Assembly (NCBI GenBank): GCA_017544005.1
Contig: JAFYEZ010000040.1
Span: 35,228-99,227, forward strand
Length of the DNA stretch: 64,000 bases
Direction of reading: 5' to 3'
From: Bacteroidales bacterium
Lineage (GTDB): Bacteria; Bacteroidota; Bacteroidia; Bacteroidales; UBA932
Both the position numbers and the translations under genes were made by a program. Numbering within the stretch: the first letter of the stretch is position 1; each line of letters starts with the position of its first letter. The notes under the pieces were generated by a model. The model was given only the letters and a program-made list of their open reading frames with translations. It was not told the origin of the DNA and ran no database searches. Shown in pieces: positions 25,590-34,342 of this stretch.

Positions 25590-26613
25590 ACAGCGCGGCG
25601 AGCAGCGCGTCCACCGCTTCGGGCCGGGTGGCCCAGCTGGTGCAGAAACGCACGGCGGAGCGGGTGGCGTCGATCCGCTGCCAGAATTCGAACCCGAATT
25701 CAGCGCGCAGCGCCTCAATCTGCGCATCTTCCAGAATCGGGAACTGCTGGTTGGTGGGGCTGTCGCAGAGGAAGCGGTACCCCTTGGCGCGGAGGCCGTC
25801 CCGCAGGCGGAACGCTTCGTCAATCGCGTGCCGGGCGGCCTTCAGGTAGAGCCCGTCGGTAAAGAGCGTCTCGAACTGGATGCCCAGCAGGCGGCCCTTG
25901 GCCAGCATGCCGCCGTTCTGCTTGATATGGTAGCGGAATTCGTGGGCCAGCGCCGGGTTGCAGAAGACCACTGCTTCGCCGAAGAGGGCGCCCTGTTTGG
26001 TGCCGCCGATATAGAAAACATCCACCAGCGCGGCCAGCTCGGGCAGCGTGAGGTCGCACAGCGGGGAGGCCAGGCCGTAGCCCAGCCGGGCGCCGTCCAC
26101 AAAGAGCGGACGCTGCCAGCGGCGGCAGACGGCGGAAAGGGCGGTGAGTTCGGCCTTCGAGTAGAGTGTACCCATCTCGGTGGGGAAGGAAATATAGACC
26201 ATGCCGGGCTGCACCATGTGCTCGTGGTTGGCATCGTCGCGGTGCGACGCAAAGGCCTTCTCCACCTGGGCGGCCGTAATCTTGCCGGCCGTGGCGGGGA
26301 GGGCCATCACCTTGTGGCCGCTGTGTTCCACCGCCCCTGTCTCGTGGACGTTGATATGGCCGCTCTCCGCGCAGACCACGCCCTGATAGGGCTTCAGAAG
26401 CGAGGAGATGACGGTGACGTTGGTCTGGGTGCCACCCACCAGGAAGTGGACGTCGGCATCGGGCCGGCCTACTGCGGCGCGGATCTTTTCACGGGCGGCG
26501 GCGCAGTGGGCATCCTCGCCGTAACCGACGCTCTGCTCCAGGTTGGTCTCGCCCAGGCGCTGCAGAATCTCGGGCAGGCAGCCTTCAAGGTAGTCGCTGT
26601 CGAAGCGTTTCAT
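25588..26613 (-). CDS. ltaE: Low-specificity threonine aldolase / beta-eliminating lyase family enzyme
   Basis: A protein of 341 residues of the PLP fold type I. It has the Schiff-base lysine motif YIGGTKQGALFGE, the cofactor Asp in FVDGARLGYGLAS, and an N-terminal FDSDYLEG segment in place of the usual SDT. Threonine aldolases split threonine to glycine and acetaldehyde. The kbl gene elsewhere in this window acts in the other threonine route. Its start overlaps the stop... of no upstream coding frame except lgt, whose 3' end overlaps it by 4 bases, so the two are coupled. Substrate is inferred from family. Confidence 0.8.
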   Translation of the reverse strand: MKRFDSDYLEGCLPEILQRLGETNLEQSVGYGEDAHCAAAREKIRAAVGRPDADVHFLVGGTQTNVTVISSLLKPYQGVVCAESGHINVHETGAVEHSGHKVMALPATAGKITAAQVEKAFASHRDDANHEHMVQPGMVYISFPTEMGTLYSKAELTALSAVCRRWQRPLFVDGARLGYGLASPLCDLTLPELAALVDVFYIGGTKQGALFGEAVVFCNPALAHEFRYHIKQNGGMLAKGRLLGIQFETLFTDGLYLKAARHAIDEAFRLRDGLRAKGYRFLCDSPTNQQFPILEDAQIEALRAEFGFEFWQRIDATRSAVRFCTSWATRPEAVDALLAAL

Positions 26614-27539
26614 CGCTGTTTCTTGGGGGGACAGTAGTGGGCCTGCTCGGGAACGATTCTCCGTGCAGGTTTCTTGTTCTTATAAGCCAGAATGAGAAAG
26701 ACGATGCCGGCAATCACGAAGGGAAGGCTGAGCAGCTGGCCCATGTTGAAGAGCATGTTCTTCTCGAAGTCCACCTGCGGCATCTTGATGAATTCAATCA
26801 GGATTCGCATGCCGAAGCAGCCGATCAGGAAGACGCCGAAGATCCAGCCGCGGTAGAGTTTGTCGAGCTTTTTCCAGTACATGATCAGCAGGAAGATGCC
26901 GAGCAGCAGGTAGGAGAGGGCTTCGTAAATCTGCGTGGGGTGCTTGGGCACCGTTTCGCCGCGGCGCTCGAAGATGAAACCCCAGGGGAGCGACGTCTCG
27001 TTGCCGTAGATCTCGGAATTGAAGAGGTTGCCCAGGCGGATCAGTGTGCCGGCAAAGCAGACGCAGATCACCAGACGGTCAATGATCCAGAGCATATCGA
27101 AGTGGTCCTTCTTGCCGTACTTATGGGTGTACCACCAGAGTCCGAGCAGGATACCGATGGCGCCGCCGTGCGAGGCCAGGCCGCCCTTCCAGGGCATGAA
27201 GGTCTCCCAGAAGGCCTGCCAGTTGGTCATGCCGCACGCTGCGATCATCGGATCCACCTTGCCGCCGAAGGCCGCCACGAAGGGGGCCAGGAAGTAGTTC
27301 GGCTGGTAGAACCAGCAGTGGCCCAGGCGTGCGCCGACAATCACGCCGATCAGCATCGAGTAGAGCAGCGGCTCCACCCGGGCGGGATCGACGCCTTCGT
27401 TTTTGTAGAACTTGGTCATCAGCCAGTAGCCCAGCGGGAAACCGGAGACGAACAGCAGCGAATACCAGCGGATGGCGACGGGGCCGATCTTGAAGAGGAT
27501 CGGATCCACATTCCAGACAACCGAGAGAAAATTCATCAT
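26610..27539 (-). CDS. lgt: Prolipoprotein diacylglyceryl transferase
   Basis: A protein of 309 residues with about seven membrane helices. Motifs include IRWYSLLFVSGFPLGYWLM at the start, GGLASHGGAIGILLG with the essential His-Gly-Gly, and IRLGNLFNSEIYG with the conserved Arg and Asn. It adds diacylglycerol to the lipobox Cys of prolipoproteins. It therefore serves the many lipoproteins in this window, including all the fimbrillins. Its 3' end overlaps the aldolase start by 4 bases. Confidence 0.95.
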   Translation of the reverse strand: MMNFLSVVWNVDPILFKIGPVAIRWYSLLFVSGFPLGYWLMTKFYKNEGVDPARVEPLLYSMLIGVIVGARLGHCWFYQPNYFLAPFVAAFGGKVDPMIAACGMTNWQAFWETFMPWKGGLASHGGAIGILLGLWWYTHKYGKKDHFDMLWIIDRLVICVCFAGTLIRLGNLFNSEIYGNETSLPWGFIFERRGETVPKHPTQIYEALSYLLLGIFLLIMYWKKLDKLYRGWIFGVFLIGCFGMRILIEFIKMPQVDFEKNMLFNMGQLLSLPFVIAGIVFLILAYKNKKPARRIVPEQAHYCPPKKQR

Positions 27540-27579
27540 ATCGTGTTACGTTTATAATCGTTTACTTACGTTTACAGGG

Positions 27580-28491
27580 CTACCGGCGCAGGCGGGTGAA
27601 GACGCTCAGCGGCAGCGCTTTGCCAAAGCCATCGCGCAGCACCGATTCGCCGCACGCCAGCGTTCCGTCCGCGCCGAAGGCGGTGCGCACCAGCGTTTCG
27701 GCCAGGACGGCGGAATAGCCGTTGGAGTAGAGGTTCAGCACCAGGAAACTCTCCTGGGGCGCCAGCAGCCGGGCGCAGCACTTGAGCAGTTCACCCAGAC
27801 ATTCGTCCAGTTTCCAGCGCTCGCCGTCCGGCCCGTGTCCGTAGGCCGGCGGATCCAGGATGATACCCTGCCATTGGTTGCCGCGACGGACCTCCCGGCG
27901 GGCGAACTTCAGTGCATCTTCCACCATCCAGCGGATGCCGTCCAGCCCGGAAAGCTCCATGTTTTCACGGGCCCAGGTCACCACCTGTCTCACCGAATCG
28001 AGGTGGGTCACGTCGGCGCCGCCCCGGCGGGCTGCCAGTGACGCGGCACCCGTGTAGGCAAAGAGGTTCAGTACTTTGGGCGCACCCTCCCCCCGCTTGG
28101 CGCGAAGGTCGGCAATCTCGCGCGTGTTGCGCAGGATGTAGTCCCAGTTGGTGGCCTGCTCGGGGAAGACGCCCACGTGCTTGAAGGAGGTCAGGCCGAG
28201 CCGCAGGCGGAGCCCCACCGGCGGATAGGCAATCGTCCACTGTTCCTGCATCTTGCGCAGCGGTGTCCAGGTTCCGCTGTCCTCCTTGCCGGCCTTGCCG
28301 AATCCGGCGCCCGGCTTGAATTCCGTGTGGGCCTTGGCGCGCCACTGCTCCTCGCTGAGCGACGGGTCCCAGAGCGCCTTGGGCTCGGGACGAATCATCA
28401 CATAGGGGCCGAACCGTTCCAGCTTCCGGAATCCTCCGGAGTCGATCAGTTCATAGTCCTGCCAGGAAAGGGGAGGTTGTTCGATGGTCAT
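27580..28491 (-). CDS. SAM-dependent methyltransferase, RlmI/RlmK-like class I
   Basis: A protein of 303 residues from the ATG ending at 28491. A longer form from 28524 would start inside the predicted -7 element, so it was rejected. Motif I is LNLFAYTGAASLAARRGG, with the acidic THLDSV at the end of beta 2. The catalytic-loop motif is ILDPPAYGHGP. The N-terminal part (YELIDSGGFRKLERFG) and the SGTW segment match a widespread group annotated as 23S rRNA cytosine methyltransferase-like enzymes. The modified base is not known. It is divergent from pgk with facing promoters. Confidence 0.82.
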   Translation of the reverse strand: MTIEQPPLSWQDYELIDSGGFRKLERFGPYVMIRPEPKALWDPSLSEEQWRAKAHTEFKPGAGFGKAGKEDSGTWTPLRKMQEQWTIAYPPVGLRLRLGLTSFKHVGVFPEQATNWDYILRNTREIADLRAKRGEGAPKVLNLFAYTGAASLAARRGGADVTHLDSVRQVVTWARENMELSGLDGIRWMVEDALKFARREVRRGNQWQGIILDPPAYGHGPDGERWKLDECLGELLKCCARLLAPQESFLVLNLYSNGYSAVLAETLVRTAFGADGTLACGESVLRDGFGKALPLSVFTRLRR

Positions 28492-28511
28492 ACGCGCGCG
28501 TTTATCCTTTG

Positions 28512-28519
28512 CAAAAGTA
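28512..28519 (-). promoter_or_regulatory. -7 element for the methyltransferase gene
   Basis: Minus-strand TACTTTTG lies about 20 bp upstream of the chosen ATG at 28491 and decides that start over the ATG at 28524. Confidence 0.5.
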
Positions 28520-28533
28520 ATCATTATTATTCG

Positions 28534-28541
28534 TATTTTTG
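28534..28541 (+). promoter_or_regulatory. -7 element for pgk
   Basis: TATTTTTG matches TAnnTTTG and lies 33 bp before the pgk ATG. A TTTG at 28508-28511 would be the -33 element at a slightly long spacing of 22 bp. Confidence 0.55.
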
Positions 28542-28574
28542 TACCCGCATTCCCCGACGAACCATTCTAACGAT

Positions 28575-29825
28575 ATGAAAACCATTGATACTTACGACTT
28601 CACAGGCAAAAAGGCCATTGTGCGCGTTGACTTCAACGTTCCCCTTGACGAGAACTTCAAGATTACCGACGATACCCGCATCCGTGCGGCAATCCCTACG
28701 TTGAAAAAAGTGCTCGCAGGCGGCGGTGCGCTCATCATCATGTCGCACCTCGGCCGGCCGAAGGGCCCCACGGAGAAATACTCCCTGAAACACATCATCG
28801 GCCGTGTTGAAGAACTGCTCGGCGCCAAGGTGCAGTTCGCACCGGACTGCCAGGCGGCGGACGCACAGACTGCTGCGCTCAAGCCGGGCGAAGTGCTGCT
28901 GCTCGAAAACCTCCGCTTCTACGCCGAGGAGGAGGGCAAGCCGCGCGGACTGGCGGAAGATGCCTCCGACGAGGAGAAGAAGGCCGCCAAGGCTGCTGTC
29001 AAGGAGAGCCAGAAGGCATTCGTGGCCAAGCTGGCATCCTATGCGGACTGCTACATCAACGACGCTTTCGGCACCGCTCACCGCGCCCACGCTTCCACCG
29101 CCCTCATCGCCAAATTCTTCCCGGAGGACAAGATGTTCGGCTATGTGATGGAAGGTGAGATCCGCGCCATCGACAAAGTGCTGGACAATCCCGCCCGCCC
29201 GCTCACGGCCATCCTCGGCGGCGCCAAGGTCTCCTCGAAGATCGGCATCATCGAGAACCTGCTCGAGAAGGTGGACAACCTGATTATCGGCGGCGGCATG
29301 GTCTATACCTTCGTCAAGGCCCAGGGCGGCAAGATCGGTGCCTCACTCTGCGAGGACGATCAAATCGAGACCGCCAAGAATATCCTTGCCAAGGCTGAGG
29401 CCCGCGGCGTGAAGATTCTCTTCGGCGACGAAGTGGTGGTGGCGGATGCCTTCAGCAACGACGCCGCCCGCAAGGTGGTCCGCAAGGACGCCATCCCCGA
29501 CGGCTGGATGGGCATGGATGCCGCGCCCGCTACGATCGAAGCCTGGAAGACCGTAATCGAGAACTCCAAGACCATTCTCTGGAACGGTCCGATGGGCGTG
29601 TTCGAGATGGAAAACTTTGCAGCCGGCACCCGGGAAATGGCCCGCATGCTGGCTGAGGTTACCGCCAAGGGTACCTTCACCCTCGTGGGCGGCGGCGACT
29701 CGGTGGCAGCCGTCAACCAAATGGGCTACGCCGACAAGGTCAGCTACGTCTCCACCGGCGGCGGTGCGATGCTCGAATACCTCGAGGGAATCGAACTCCC
29801 CGGCATCAAGGCTATCCGCGAATAA
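28575..29825 (+). CDS. pgk: Phosphoglycerate kinase
   Basis: A protein of 416 residues. [57 protein letters not shown] and [14 protein letters not shown] are canonical. It makes ATP from 1,3-bisphosphoglycerate in glycolysis. An insert of about 20 residues after RFYAEEEG (charged, [14 protein letters not shown]) accounts for the extra length and is usual in Bacteroidota. The gene ends 9 bp from the convergent amidase gene and no clear terminator is seen between them. Confidence 0.97.
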   Translation: MKTIDTYDFTGKKAIVRVDFNVPLDENFKITDDTRIRAAIPTLKKVLAGGGALIIMSHLGRPKGPTEKYSLKHIIGRVEELLGAKVQFAPDCQAADAQTAALKPGEVLLLENLRFYAEEEGKPRGLAEDASDEEKKAAKAAVKESQKAFVAKLASYADCYINDAFGTAHRAHASTALIAKFFPEDKMFGYVMEGEIRAIDKVLDNPARPLTAILGGAKVSSKIGIIENLLEKVDNLIIGGGMVYTFVKAQGGKIGASLCEDDQIETAKNILAKAEARGVKILFGDEVVVADAFSNDAARKVVRKDAIPDGWMGMDAAPATIEAWKTVIENSKTILWNGPMGVFEMENFAAGTREMARMLAEVTAKGTFTLVGGGDSVAAVNQMGYADKVSYVSTGGGAMLEYLEGIELPGIKAIRE

Positions 29826-29834
29826 AGGCGAACA

Positions 29835-31061
29835 CTATTGGAGGCCGGCAGCCTGGAGGTCGTCCAGGTAGCGGGCCCAATAGGTTTGGAGAGCGGCGCG
29901 ATGTTCCTCATAGAACTTCGCGTCGCCTGCCTTTTTGTGGGCGGCTCTCCAGGCCTCGAAGCGCGGGAGGAACTCCGCGCGGATGGCCTCTTCCGTGCCG
30001 CGCACGCAGCTAATCACCTTGTTCAGCGCCTTTACGTTAAAGTAATTCAGGCGGCCGTTCCAGGTCTTGTCATAGACATACTTGTTGCGGACCTCGAACG
30101 ACTTGTCGCAGAGGCGGGAGTGCTTGCTGCCCTCCTTCCAGATATAGTCCGGAACCAGGTTGCCTTCGCCCACCAGGAGCGGAATAGCGGGGCAGCTGCC
30201 CGGGAAACCGAGCTGGGTCCACATCACCGTGTACTTCGGGTTCTCGCCGGGGCGGACGCCCTGGAAGGTGAGGATGCCGCAGGTCTTGTTGCGGGTGATC
30301 ATGCCCGTGTCGCAGAAGTAGGGGTATCCGGCGAGGTCCTCCAGGCTCCGGATGCCCATTACCTCGTGGCGGTATCCGCGGCCGAAGGCCTCGTAGAGGT
30401 CCTGTGCCGTCAGTTCGTACTTGCCCTCGGCATTCTTCGGAAAGGCCTTCATCAGGGCCTCTGCGCTGTAGTAGCGGTCCCAGCCGCCCGAGCCCTCCGC
30501 ATCACCGGCCCAGCTGAAGTTGGTCAGCACCCGCCAGCCGTCCGGGGCCACCTTGGGGTCGTTGAGGTCGTATTTGGTGTACCATTCGCCGTCGAACTCA
30601 TAGTAGGCGGCGTTGCCCTCGGCATCAATCACGCCCAGGTTGGAGACATTGCCCAGGGGGCGGCCCCATTCGGAAAGCATCGCCTCGAATTCGGGGATGT
30701 TGCGGCACCGGCCGAGAGCGGCCAGCTGCAAGCTGCCGTGTCCGGTTTTGGGCAGGTTGTCCTTGGGCCAGCTGTTGGAGGTGAGGCTCATCGTGCACAG
30801 GCCGGCTTCGTTCATGCCGCCCACGATGCTGCGGACCTTGGCGTGGGCCCTGGAGGCATCCCCGACAAAGCCGAGGAAGTTGTAGTTCTGTCCGGTAAAG
30901 TATTGAATGTTATTGTTTTGTCCGGATTCGTCGCGCACCTTGAGCATCAGGGGGCGTCCGTCGGCCGTCACGCGGCCGGAAATGATGACGGAAGAGCAGG
31001 CAAAAGCGGTCAGCGCGCTCCCGAAGAGCAGGGCGGCCACCAGGGTAAAGAGTTTATTCAT
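29835..31061 (-). CDS. Secreted linear amide C-N hydrolase (Ntn hydrolase, C45/choloylglycine-like)
   Basis: A protein of 408 residues with a signal peptide ending LTAFA and then CSSVIISGRVTADGRP. Removal of the signal peptide would expose Cys22 as the N-terminal nucleophile of an Ntn hydrolase. MNEAGLCTMSLT and WDRYYSAEALMKAF fit the family. The site is a poor lipobox because Phe stands at -2, so a free periplasmic enzyme is more likely than a lipoprotein. Family members cleave amide bonds in penicillin-like compounds, bile salts, acyl amino acids or peptides. The substrate here is unknown. It groups with three peptidase genes on the same strand. Confidence 0.75.
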   Translation of the reverse strand: MNKLFTLVAALLFGSALTAFACSSVIISGRVTADGRPLMLKVRDESGQNNNIQYFTGQNYNFLGFVGDASRAHAKVRSIVGGMNEAGLCTMSLTSNSWPKDNLPKTGHGSLQLAALGRCRNIPEFEAMLSEWGRPLGNVSNLGVIDAEGNAAYYEFDGEWYTKYDLNDPKVAPDGWRVLTNFSWAGDAEGSGGWDRYYSAEALMKAFPKNAEGKYELTAQDLYEAFGRGYRHEVMGIRSLEDLAGYPYFCDTGMITRNKTCGILTFQGVRPGENPKYTVMWTQLGFPGSCPAIPLLVGEGNLVPDYIWKEGSKHSRLCDKSFEVRNKYVYDKTWNGRLNYFNVKALNKVISCVRGTEEAIRAEFLPRFEAWRAAHKKAGDAKFYEEHRAALQTYWARYLDDLQAAGLQ

Positions 31062-31064
31062 GGA

Positions 31065-31547
31065 TCAGATGGCAAATTTGACGATATAGAACATCATGAT
31101 AAAGCAGATCACGATCTTGAGGAACGTGCTGAAAATGAAGCCCAGGAAGGCGCCGAAAGCGGGGCCGAACGCCTGCGGGAAGTCCTTGCCGTTGGCGACG
31201 ATTTCGCCCACCAGCGCCCCGGCGAAGGCCCCGATCAGGATGCCCATCGGCGGGAAGAAGAACAGTCCCACGAAGGTGCCGATCAGCGACCCCCGCTCCG
31301 CCGCCTTGGTCCCTCCGGTGGCCCGGGTGAATTTGGCGGGGATGATGTAATCGAGAATGGTGACTACGATGGTGATGCCGCACCAGACCCACAGGAAGGT
31401 GGGGGTCATGGCGGGCGCCTCGTGGCCCCAGATATAGATCAGCAGCAGACCGGCCCAGGTGAAGGGCGGCCCCGGCAGGATGGGAACGATGCATCCCACG
31501 AGTCCTACCAGACCGACGACGATGGCAAGCAGATCAGCCCAGTTCAT
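31065..31547 (-). CDS. DUF456-family membrane protein
   Basis: A protein of 160 residues with four to five membrane helices. VGLVGLVGCIVPILPGPPF and the glycine-rich GLFFFPPMGILIGAFAGALV motif are typical of DUF456. The function of this widespread family is not known. It ends 3 bp before the amidase start and lies 16 bp after the first C1 peptidase. Confidence 0.85.
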   Translation of the reverse strand: MNWADLLAIVVGLVGLVGCIVPILPGPPFTWAGLLLIYIWGHEAPAMTPTFLWVWCGITIVVTILDYIIPAKFTRATGGTKAAERGSLIGTFVGLFFFPPMGILIGAFAGALVGEIVANGKDFPQAFGPAFGAFLGFIFSTFLKIVICFIMMFYIVKFAI

Positions 31548-31563
31548 ACGGCAAGGAAGCGGT

Positions 31564-32940
31564 TTAGTTCATGTAATCCCAGGCGGGCAGTTTTACCGGA
31601 GCGGTTTCGAGCGACTGCAGCGCTTTTGCACTCAGGTATTTGCGGTCGAGCGCCATGCGGAACAGGTAGCCGTCGAACCATTCGTCGGTGAAGGTCAGCG
31701 TGGCCTTTTCGCCCGTGTCGAACCAGCTGTTGAAGAACTTCCACTGGGTGGGGCGGTCGTTCTCATCCGTGTCGCAGGCGATAATCAGCATCGCGTGGGC
31801 GGAAGCGCTGTAGCGGGTGGCGATGCGCGCCTCCTTGTCCATGCCGAATTCCACCCCGAAGAGGGAGTCGTAGTCATAGGCGTCGCAGGTCATCGAATTG
31901 GCCGGTTTGACCATGCCCTTGCGCCAGTCGCAGGAGACATAGACGGCCTGTCCGTCCTTGAGGGTGGCCAGCGCACCGGCCTTCATCTCCTCGCTGGGGA
32001 GGTTCAGATAGACCCAGTTGCGGCCTTCGAAGGTGTTGCGGTAGCGGTCGATCTCGTACACCCGATAGTAGGGACGCGTCGGGTCGTTCATGATCATCAC
32101 CTGCGTGCCGAATCCGTAGTCGGCCGGCACAATGCTCTTGTAGAAGGCCTGCGGGGTGGTGGTCAGCTTGTGTACCTTGCCGCTGCGGTCCTTGTAGCTC
32201 CAGGTGAATTCGGTCGGCGGTTCGCCCAGGCAGAGCGCCAGGATGCGGTAAACATCCTTCATCACAACCAGTTTGTGGGCGCGCAGATCCGCCTCGGAAG
32301 CGCCTGCAGCGGCCTTCTTGCGAATCTCCCATCCCTCGCGGCGCAGCTTCTGGTTGAGGAGCGTACGCATGTTCGCGGTCTTGTTGGAGTGCACTGTTTC
32401 CGGCATCACGCTCTCGGGCGCCACGCCGTACTTCTCGGCCAGATTGATGAAGAAGTTCCAGGCGGCGCCGTCGGCCACCGGGGTCTTGAAGAGATGCGCC
32501 ACGATGCGGCTGTCGGTCTCCTCCGCTCTCGTTTCGATGATTCCCTCCAGGAAGAGGTTGCTCTTTTCAAAGAGGTCCCAGAAGGAGTCGAAGTTGTGCG
32601 AGAAGCGGAAGTCCTTGACGTTATACTTCTCCATGGCCCAGGGCCGCAGGGCGTTGAGCGAGGTGAAGAGCCAGCAGCGGCCGGAAGTGTACTGGTCGGG
32701 AGCCGAAGGCAGCGCCTTGACTTCATACTTGAAGAGGCCGTCGAGCACCTTGTCCGGGTTGACCGTGATGGCCAGCTTGGAGAGATCCAGCGTGTGCGAG
32801 ATGACATTCTGCAGCGCGGCGGTCGCCTCGTCTTTGACGAAACTGCCGCGGATCTCCTGCAGTTCGGCCTGTCCCAGGGCCTGTCCGAAGAGGGGCAGAC
32901 CCAGGGCGAAAGCCGTAATAAACGTAAAGAAACGTTTCAT
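31564..32940 (-). CDS. C1-family aminopeptidase (bleomycin hydrolase-like), copy 1
   Basis: A protein of 458 residues with a signal peptide (about 20 residues, GLPLFGQA). Catalytic Cys is in SGRCWLFTSLN, His in ASAHAMLIIACD and Asn in FFNSWFD, the complete papain-like triad of the PepC/BLH family. The signal peptide suggests action in the periplasm, whereas classical bleomycin hydrolases are cytoplasmic. It lies 13 bp downstream of a close paralogue and is probably cotranscribed with it. Confidence 0.88.
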   Translation of the reverse strand: MKRFFTFITAFALGLPLFGQALGQAELQEIRGSFVKDEATAALQNVISHTLDLSKLAITVNPDKVLDGLFKYEVKALPSAPDQYTSGRCWLFTSLNALRPWAMEKYNVKDFRFSHNFDSFWDLFEKSNLFLEGIIETRAEETDSRIVAHLFKTPVADGAAWNFFINLAEKYGVAPESVMPETVHSNKTANMRTLLNQKLRREGWEIRKKAAAGASEADLRAHKLVVMKDVYRILALCLGEPPTEFTWSYKDRSGKVHKLTTTPQAFYKSIVPADYGFGTQVMIMNDPTRPYYRVYEIDRYRNTFEGRNWVYLNLPSEEMKAGALATLKDGQAVYVSCDWRKGMVKPANSMTCDAYDYDSLFGVEFGMDKEARIATRYSASAHAMLIIACDTDENDRPTQWKFFNSWFDTGEKATLTFTDEWFDGYLFRMALDRKYLSAKALQSLETAPVKLPAWDYMN

Positions 32941-32953
32941 AACGCCTGTGCAA

Positions 32954-34330
32954 TTAGAACATGTAATCCCAGACGGGGAGCTTCACCGGCTTCTGATCCA
33001 GCATCTTGAGGATGTTTGCCGGCACATATTTCTTGTCAATCACGATGCGGAAGAGGTACTCGTCGAACCACTCGTCGGTCAGGAGCACGTAGCCCTTCTG
33101 GCCGGAAGCGGGGCCCCAGCTGTTCTCGAATTTCCACTTGAGGGGAACATCGTTCTCATCGGTGTCGCAGGCAATCAGCAGCATGGCGTGCGAACTGCCG
33201 CTCTGGCGGGTGAGGATGCGGGCCTTCTTGTCCATCGAAATGTCGATGCCGAAGAGTTTCTCGTAGTCATAGAGGTTCGTGTCGAGCCATCCGCCGGCGC
33301 GACTGGAGTATTTGCCCACGTCGCAGGAGATGTACATCGGCCGGTTGTCCTTGATGGAGGCCAGGGCCATCGGCTTGATGTCCTCGTTGGGGAGGTTGAG
33401 GTAGATCCAGTTGAAGCCTTCCCAGGTGTTGCGGTAGCTTTCAATCTCGTAGAGCTTGTAGTACTCGCGGGTCGGGTCGTTCATGATCATCACCATGGTC
33501 TTCATGTTGAAGTCCTTGGGTGCGATCATGGCATAGAACTCCTGCGGGGTGGAGGAGAGGGTCTGAACCTTGCCGCTGCGGTCTTTGTAGCGCCAGGTGA
33601 ACTCGGTCGGCGGTTCGCCCAGGCAGAGGGCCAGGATGCGGTAAACCTGCTTCATAATCTCGATCTTCTCCTTGCGCAGGGCCTTTTCGCGGGCACCGCC
33701 CTCGGCCATCTGACGCAGGGTCCAGGCCCCGTCGCGCAGCTTCTCGTTGAGGATCTTGCGCAGGTTGCCGGTGTTGTTGGAGAATTCGGTCTCGGGCATC
33801 ACCTCGGCCGGCACTACGCCGTATTTCTCGGCGATATCCACGAAGAGGTTCCAGACGCCGCCGTCACCCACCGGGGTCTTCAGGTAGGTGACCACTTCGA
33901 TGTCGGTGATCTCCTTCTTGGCGCTGGCGATGATGTCCTCCAGGAAGAGGTTGCTCTTCTCGAAGAGATCCCAGAAGGAGTCGTAGTTCTGCGAGAAGTA
34001 GAACTCCTTGACGTTCAGCTTTTCAGCAGCCACGGGGCGCAGCTCGTTGAGCGAGGTGAAGAGCCAGCAGCGGCCGGAACTGCGCTGGTTGGTGATTCCC
34101 TTGACATCCACTTCATACTTGAAGTAGGTGTCCTGTTTGCCCTCGTTGGAGAGGTTGGAAGCCAGGGTATTGATGTCGGTGTTGTGCGAAAGGACATTCT
34201 GCAGGGCAACGGTGGAGGCGTCTTTGATGAAGCTGCCCTGGATTTCCTTGAGCTCATTCTTTCCGATGGACTGCGCAGCGGCGCCCAGGCAGAGCGTCAG
34301 GGCTGCGACGAACAAGAATACTTTTTTCAT
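32954..34330 (-). CDS. C1-family aminopeptidase (bleomycin hydrolase-like), copy 2
   Basis: A protein of 458 residues with a signal peptide. Catalytic Cys is in SGRCWLFTSLNELRP, His in GSSHAMLLIACD and Asn in FENSWGPA. It has exactly the same length as copy 1 and shares long identical stretches (KVYRILALCLGEPPTEFTW-like), so the pair arose by tandem duplication. Copy 2 keeps the more usual NSWG end of the active site. It lies 12 bp downstream of the M24 aminopeptidase gene. Confidence 0.88.
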   Translation of the reverse strand: MKKVFLFVAALTLCLGAAAQSIGKNELKEIQGSFIKDASTVALQNVLSHNTDINTLASNLSNEGKQDTYFKYEVDVKGITNQRSSGRCWLFTSLNELRPVAAEKLNVKEFYFSQNYDSFWDLFEKSNLFLEDIIASAKKEITDIEVVTYLKTPVGDGGVWNLFVDIAEKYGVVPAEVMPETEFSNNTGNLRKILNEKLRDGAWTLRQMAEGGAREKALRKEKIEIMKQVYRILALCLGEPPTEFTWRYKDRSGKVQTLSSTPQEFYAMIAPKDFNMKTMVMIMNDPTREYYKLYEIESYRNTWEGFNWIYLNLPNEDIKPMALASIKDNRPMYISCDVGKYSSRAGGWLDTNLYDYEKLFGIDISMDKKARILTRQSGSSHAMLLIACDTDENDVPLKWKFENSWGPASGQKGYVLLTDEWFDEYLFRIVIDKKYVPANILKMLDQKPVKLPVWDYMF

Positions 34331-34342
34331 AAATATCTGTAA

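Noticed and set aside
25588-27539. Mobile element or phage genes anywhere in the window
   Set aside because: No transposase, integrase, terminase or phage structural motif was found on either strand.
28491-28524. Upstream start for the methyltransferase gene
   Set aside because: The ATG at 28524 lies inside or before the predicted -7 element, so 28491 was preferred.
29838-34342. Long plus-strand open frames over the amidase and C1 peptidase genes (29838-31691, 32273-34342)
   Set aside because: The minus-strand genes carry full catalytic motifs; the plus-strand frames show only antisense-type composition.
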